The notes below the pieces were generated by a model. The model made no database searches. It worked only from the letters and a program-made list of their open reading frames with translations, and was not told the origin of the DNA. This document shows, piece by piece, positions 6,200 to 6,370 of a stretch of 6,370 nt of DNA; position 1 is the stretch's first letter, and each line of letters begins with the position of its first letter. The position numbers were made by a program, and so were the translations under genes. Origin of the DNA: Bacteroidota bacterium. Lineage in GTDB: Bacteria > Bacteroidota > Bacteroidia > UBA8524. The stretch covers positions 257-6,626 of the forward strand of contig DQHT01000060.1 in assembly GCA_003531115.1 (NCBI GenBank), in the 5' to 3' direction.

Positions 6200-6370
6200 A
6201 TGAAGAACCATAAGTTCCAAATGATCCGCGTGGGTGTACCTGAGCCTGGTGCTCAGGTGCGCTTTAGCGGGGAAACGGAAAAAACCTACGCCAGGCTTCT
6301 TGGAATTTTTGTGGCCATGCCTGCTGCCATTTATGAGATTGGTTCCACACTGAGTTTAAAGGTGGGTGGC
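6200..6370 (+). CDS. Start of a beta-rich protein, truncated by the window edge (57 codons seen)
   Basis: An open frame runs from ATG 6200 to the last base without a stop, so the gene is partial at its 3' end. It starts 18 bp after the stop of the 226-aa gene, consistent with the same operon, with no clear Shine-Dalgarno. The visible product begins MKNHKFQMIRVGVPEPG and has strand-like segments AQVRFSG, TYARLLGIFVAMPAA and GSTLSLKVGG. The R-L-L-G-I-F-V strand resembles the F-L-L-H-G-L-T-L strand of the preceding protein: an aromatic two or three residues ahead, then Leu-x-Gly or Leu-Gly, then hydrophobic alternation. This may mean the two proteins share a fold. It has no signal peptide. The function is unknown, and the missing remainder is needed to judge it. 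Confidence 0.65.
   Translation, partial: MKNHKFQMIRVGVPEPGAQVRFSGETEKTYARLLGIFVAMPAAIYEIGSTLSLKVGG
6236..6260 (+). repeat. Stem-loop inside the start of the partial gene
   Basis: ACCTGAGC (6238-6245) pairs perfectly with GCTCAGGT (6251-6258) around a 5-nt loop, CTGGT. A T-G wobble and a G-C pair extend the stem to 10. It covers codons 13-20 of the partial gene. No T-tract follows, so it is not an intrinsic terminator. It may be an incidental fold or may slow early elongation. Confidence 0.3.

Noticed and set aside
1..6370. tRNA, rRNA, CRISPR array or insertion sequence
   Set aside because: I found no cloverleaf, conserved rRNA segment, regularly spaced repeats, transposase motif or terminal repeats flanking a gene.

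Overview
The window looks like Bacteroidota (Cytophagales/Flavobacteriia-type) DNA. The main reasons are a large secreted outer-membrane beta-barrel protein with a C-terminal aromatic residue, AT-rich leaders that mostly lack Shine-Dalgarno sites, and a LEA14-like/transglutaminase-like gene pair of a kind I associate with this phylum. This assignment is inference from protein style; there is no rRNA or other marker gene. All recognised genes are on the plus strand.

Region 1 (1-2327) is an 86-bp AT-rich leader followed by one 746-aa gene. It encodes an exported protein with a helical insertion and a C-terminal beta-barrel. Region 2 (2328-2496) is a 169-bp gap with no convincing terminator or promoter.

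Region 3 (2497-6370, running off the right edge) is a tight run of six genes. It holds a 71-aa single-span membrane protein, a 166-aa membrane-anchored LEA14/WHy-like protein, and a 585-aa protein with an N-terminal transglutaminase-like Cys/His/Asp domain and a C-terminal Pro-rich, membrane-spanning and strongly basic tail. These are followed by a 160-aa glycine-rich hydrophobic protein, a 226-aa protein with a beta-rich C-terminal half and the window's best-spaced ribosome-binding site, and the 57-codon start of another beta-rich protein. Two of the junctions are 4-bp ATGA overlaps and two others are 8-18 bp gaps, so these genes are very probably one operon.

No gene in region 3 is a recognisable housekeeping gene. 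Small membrane proteins, a protease-like protein and two consecutive beta-rich, possibly jelly-roll proteins would fit a structural module of a tailless, membrane-containing virus or a provirus derived from one. The decisive markers (packaging ATPase, replication protein, integrase) are not in the window, so this remains a hypothesis. A host envelope-associated operon is the main alternative.
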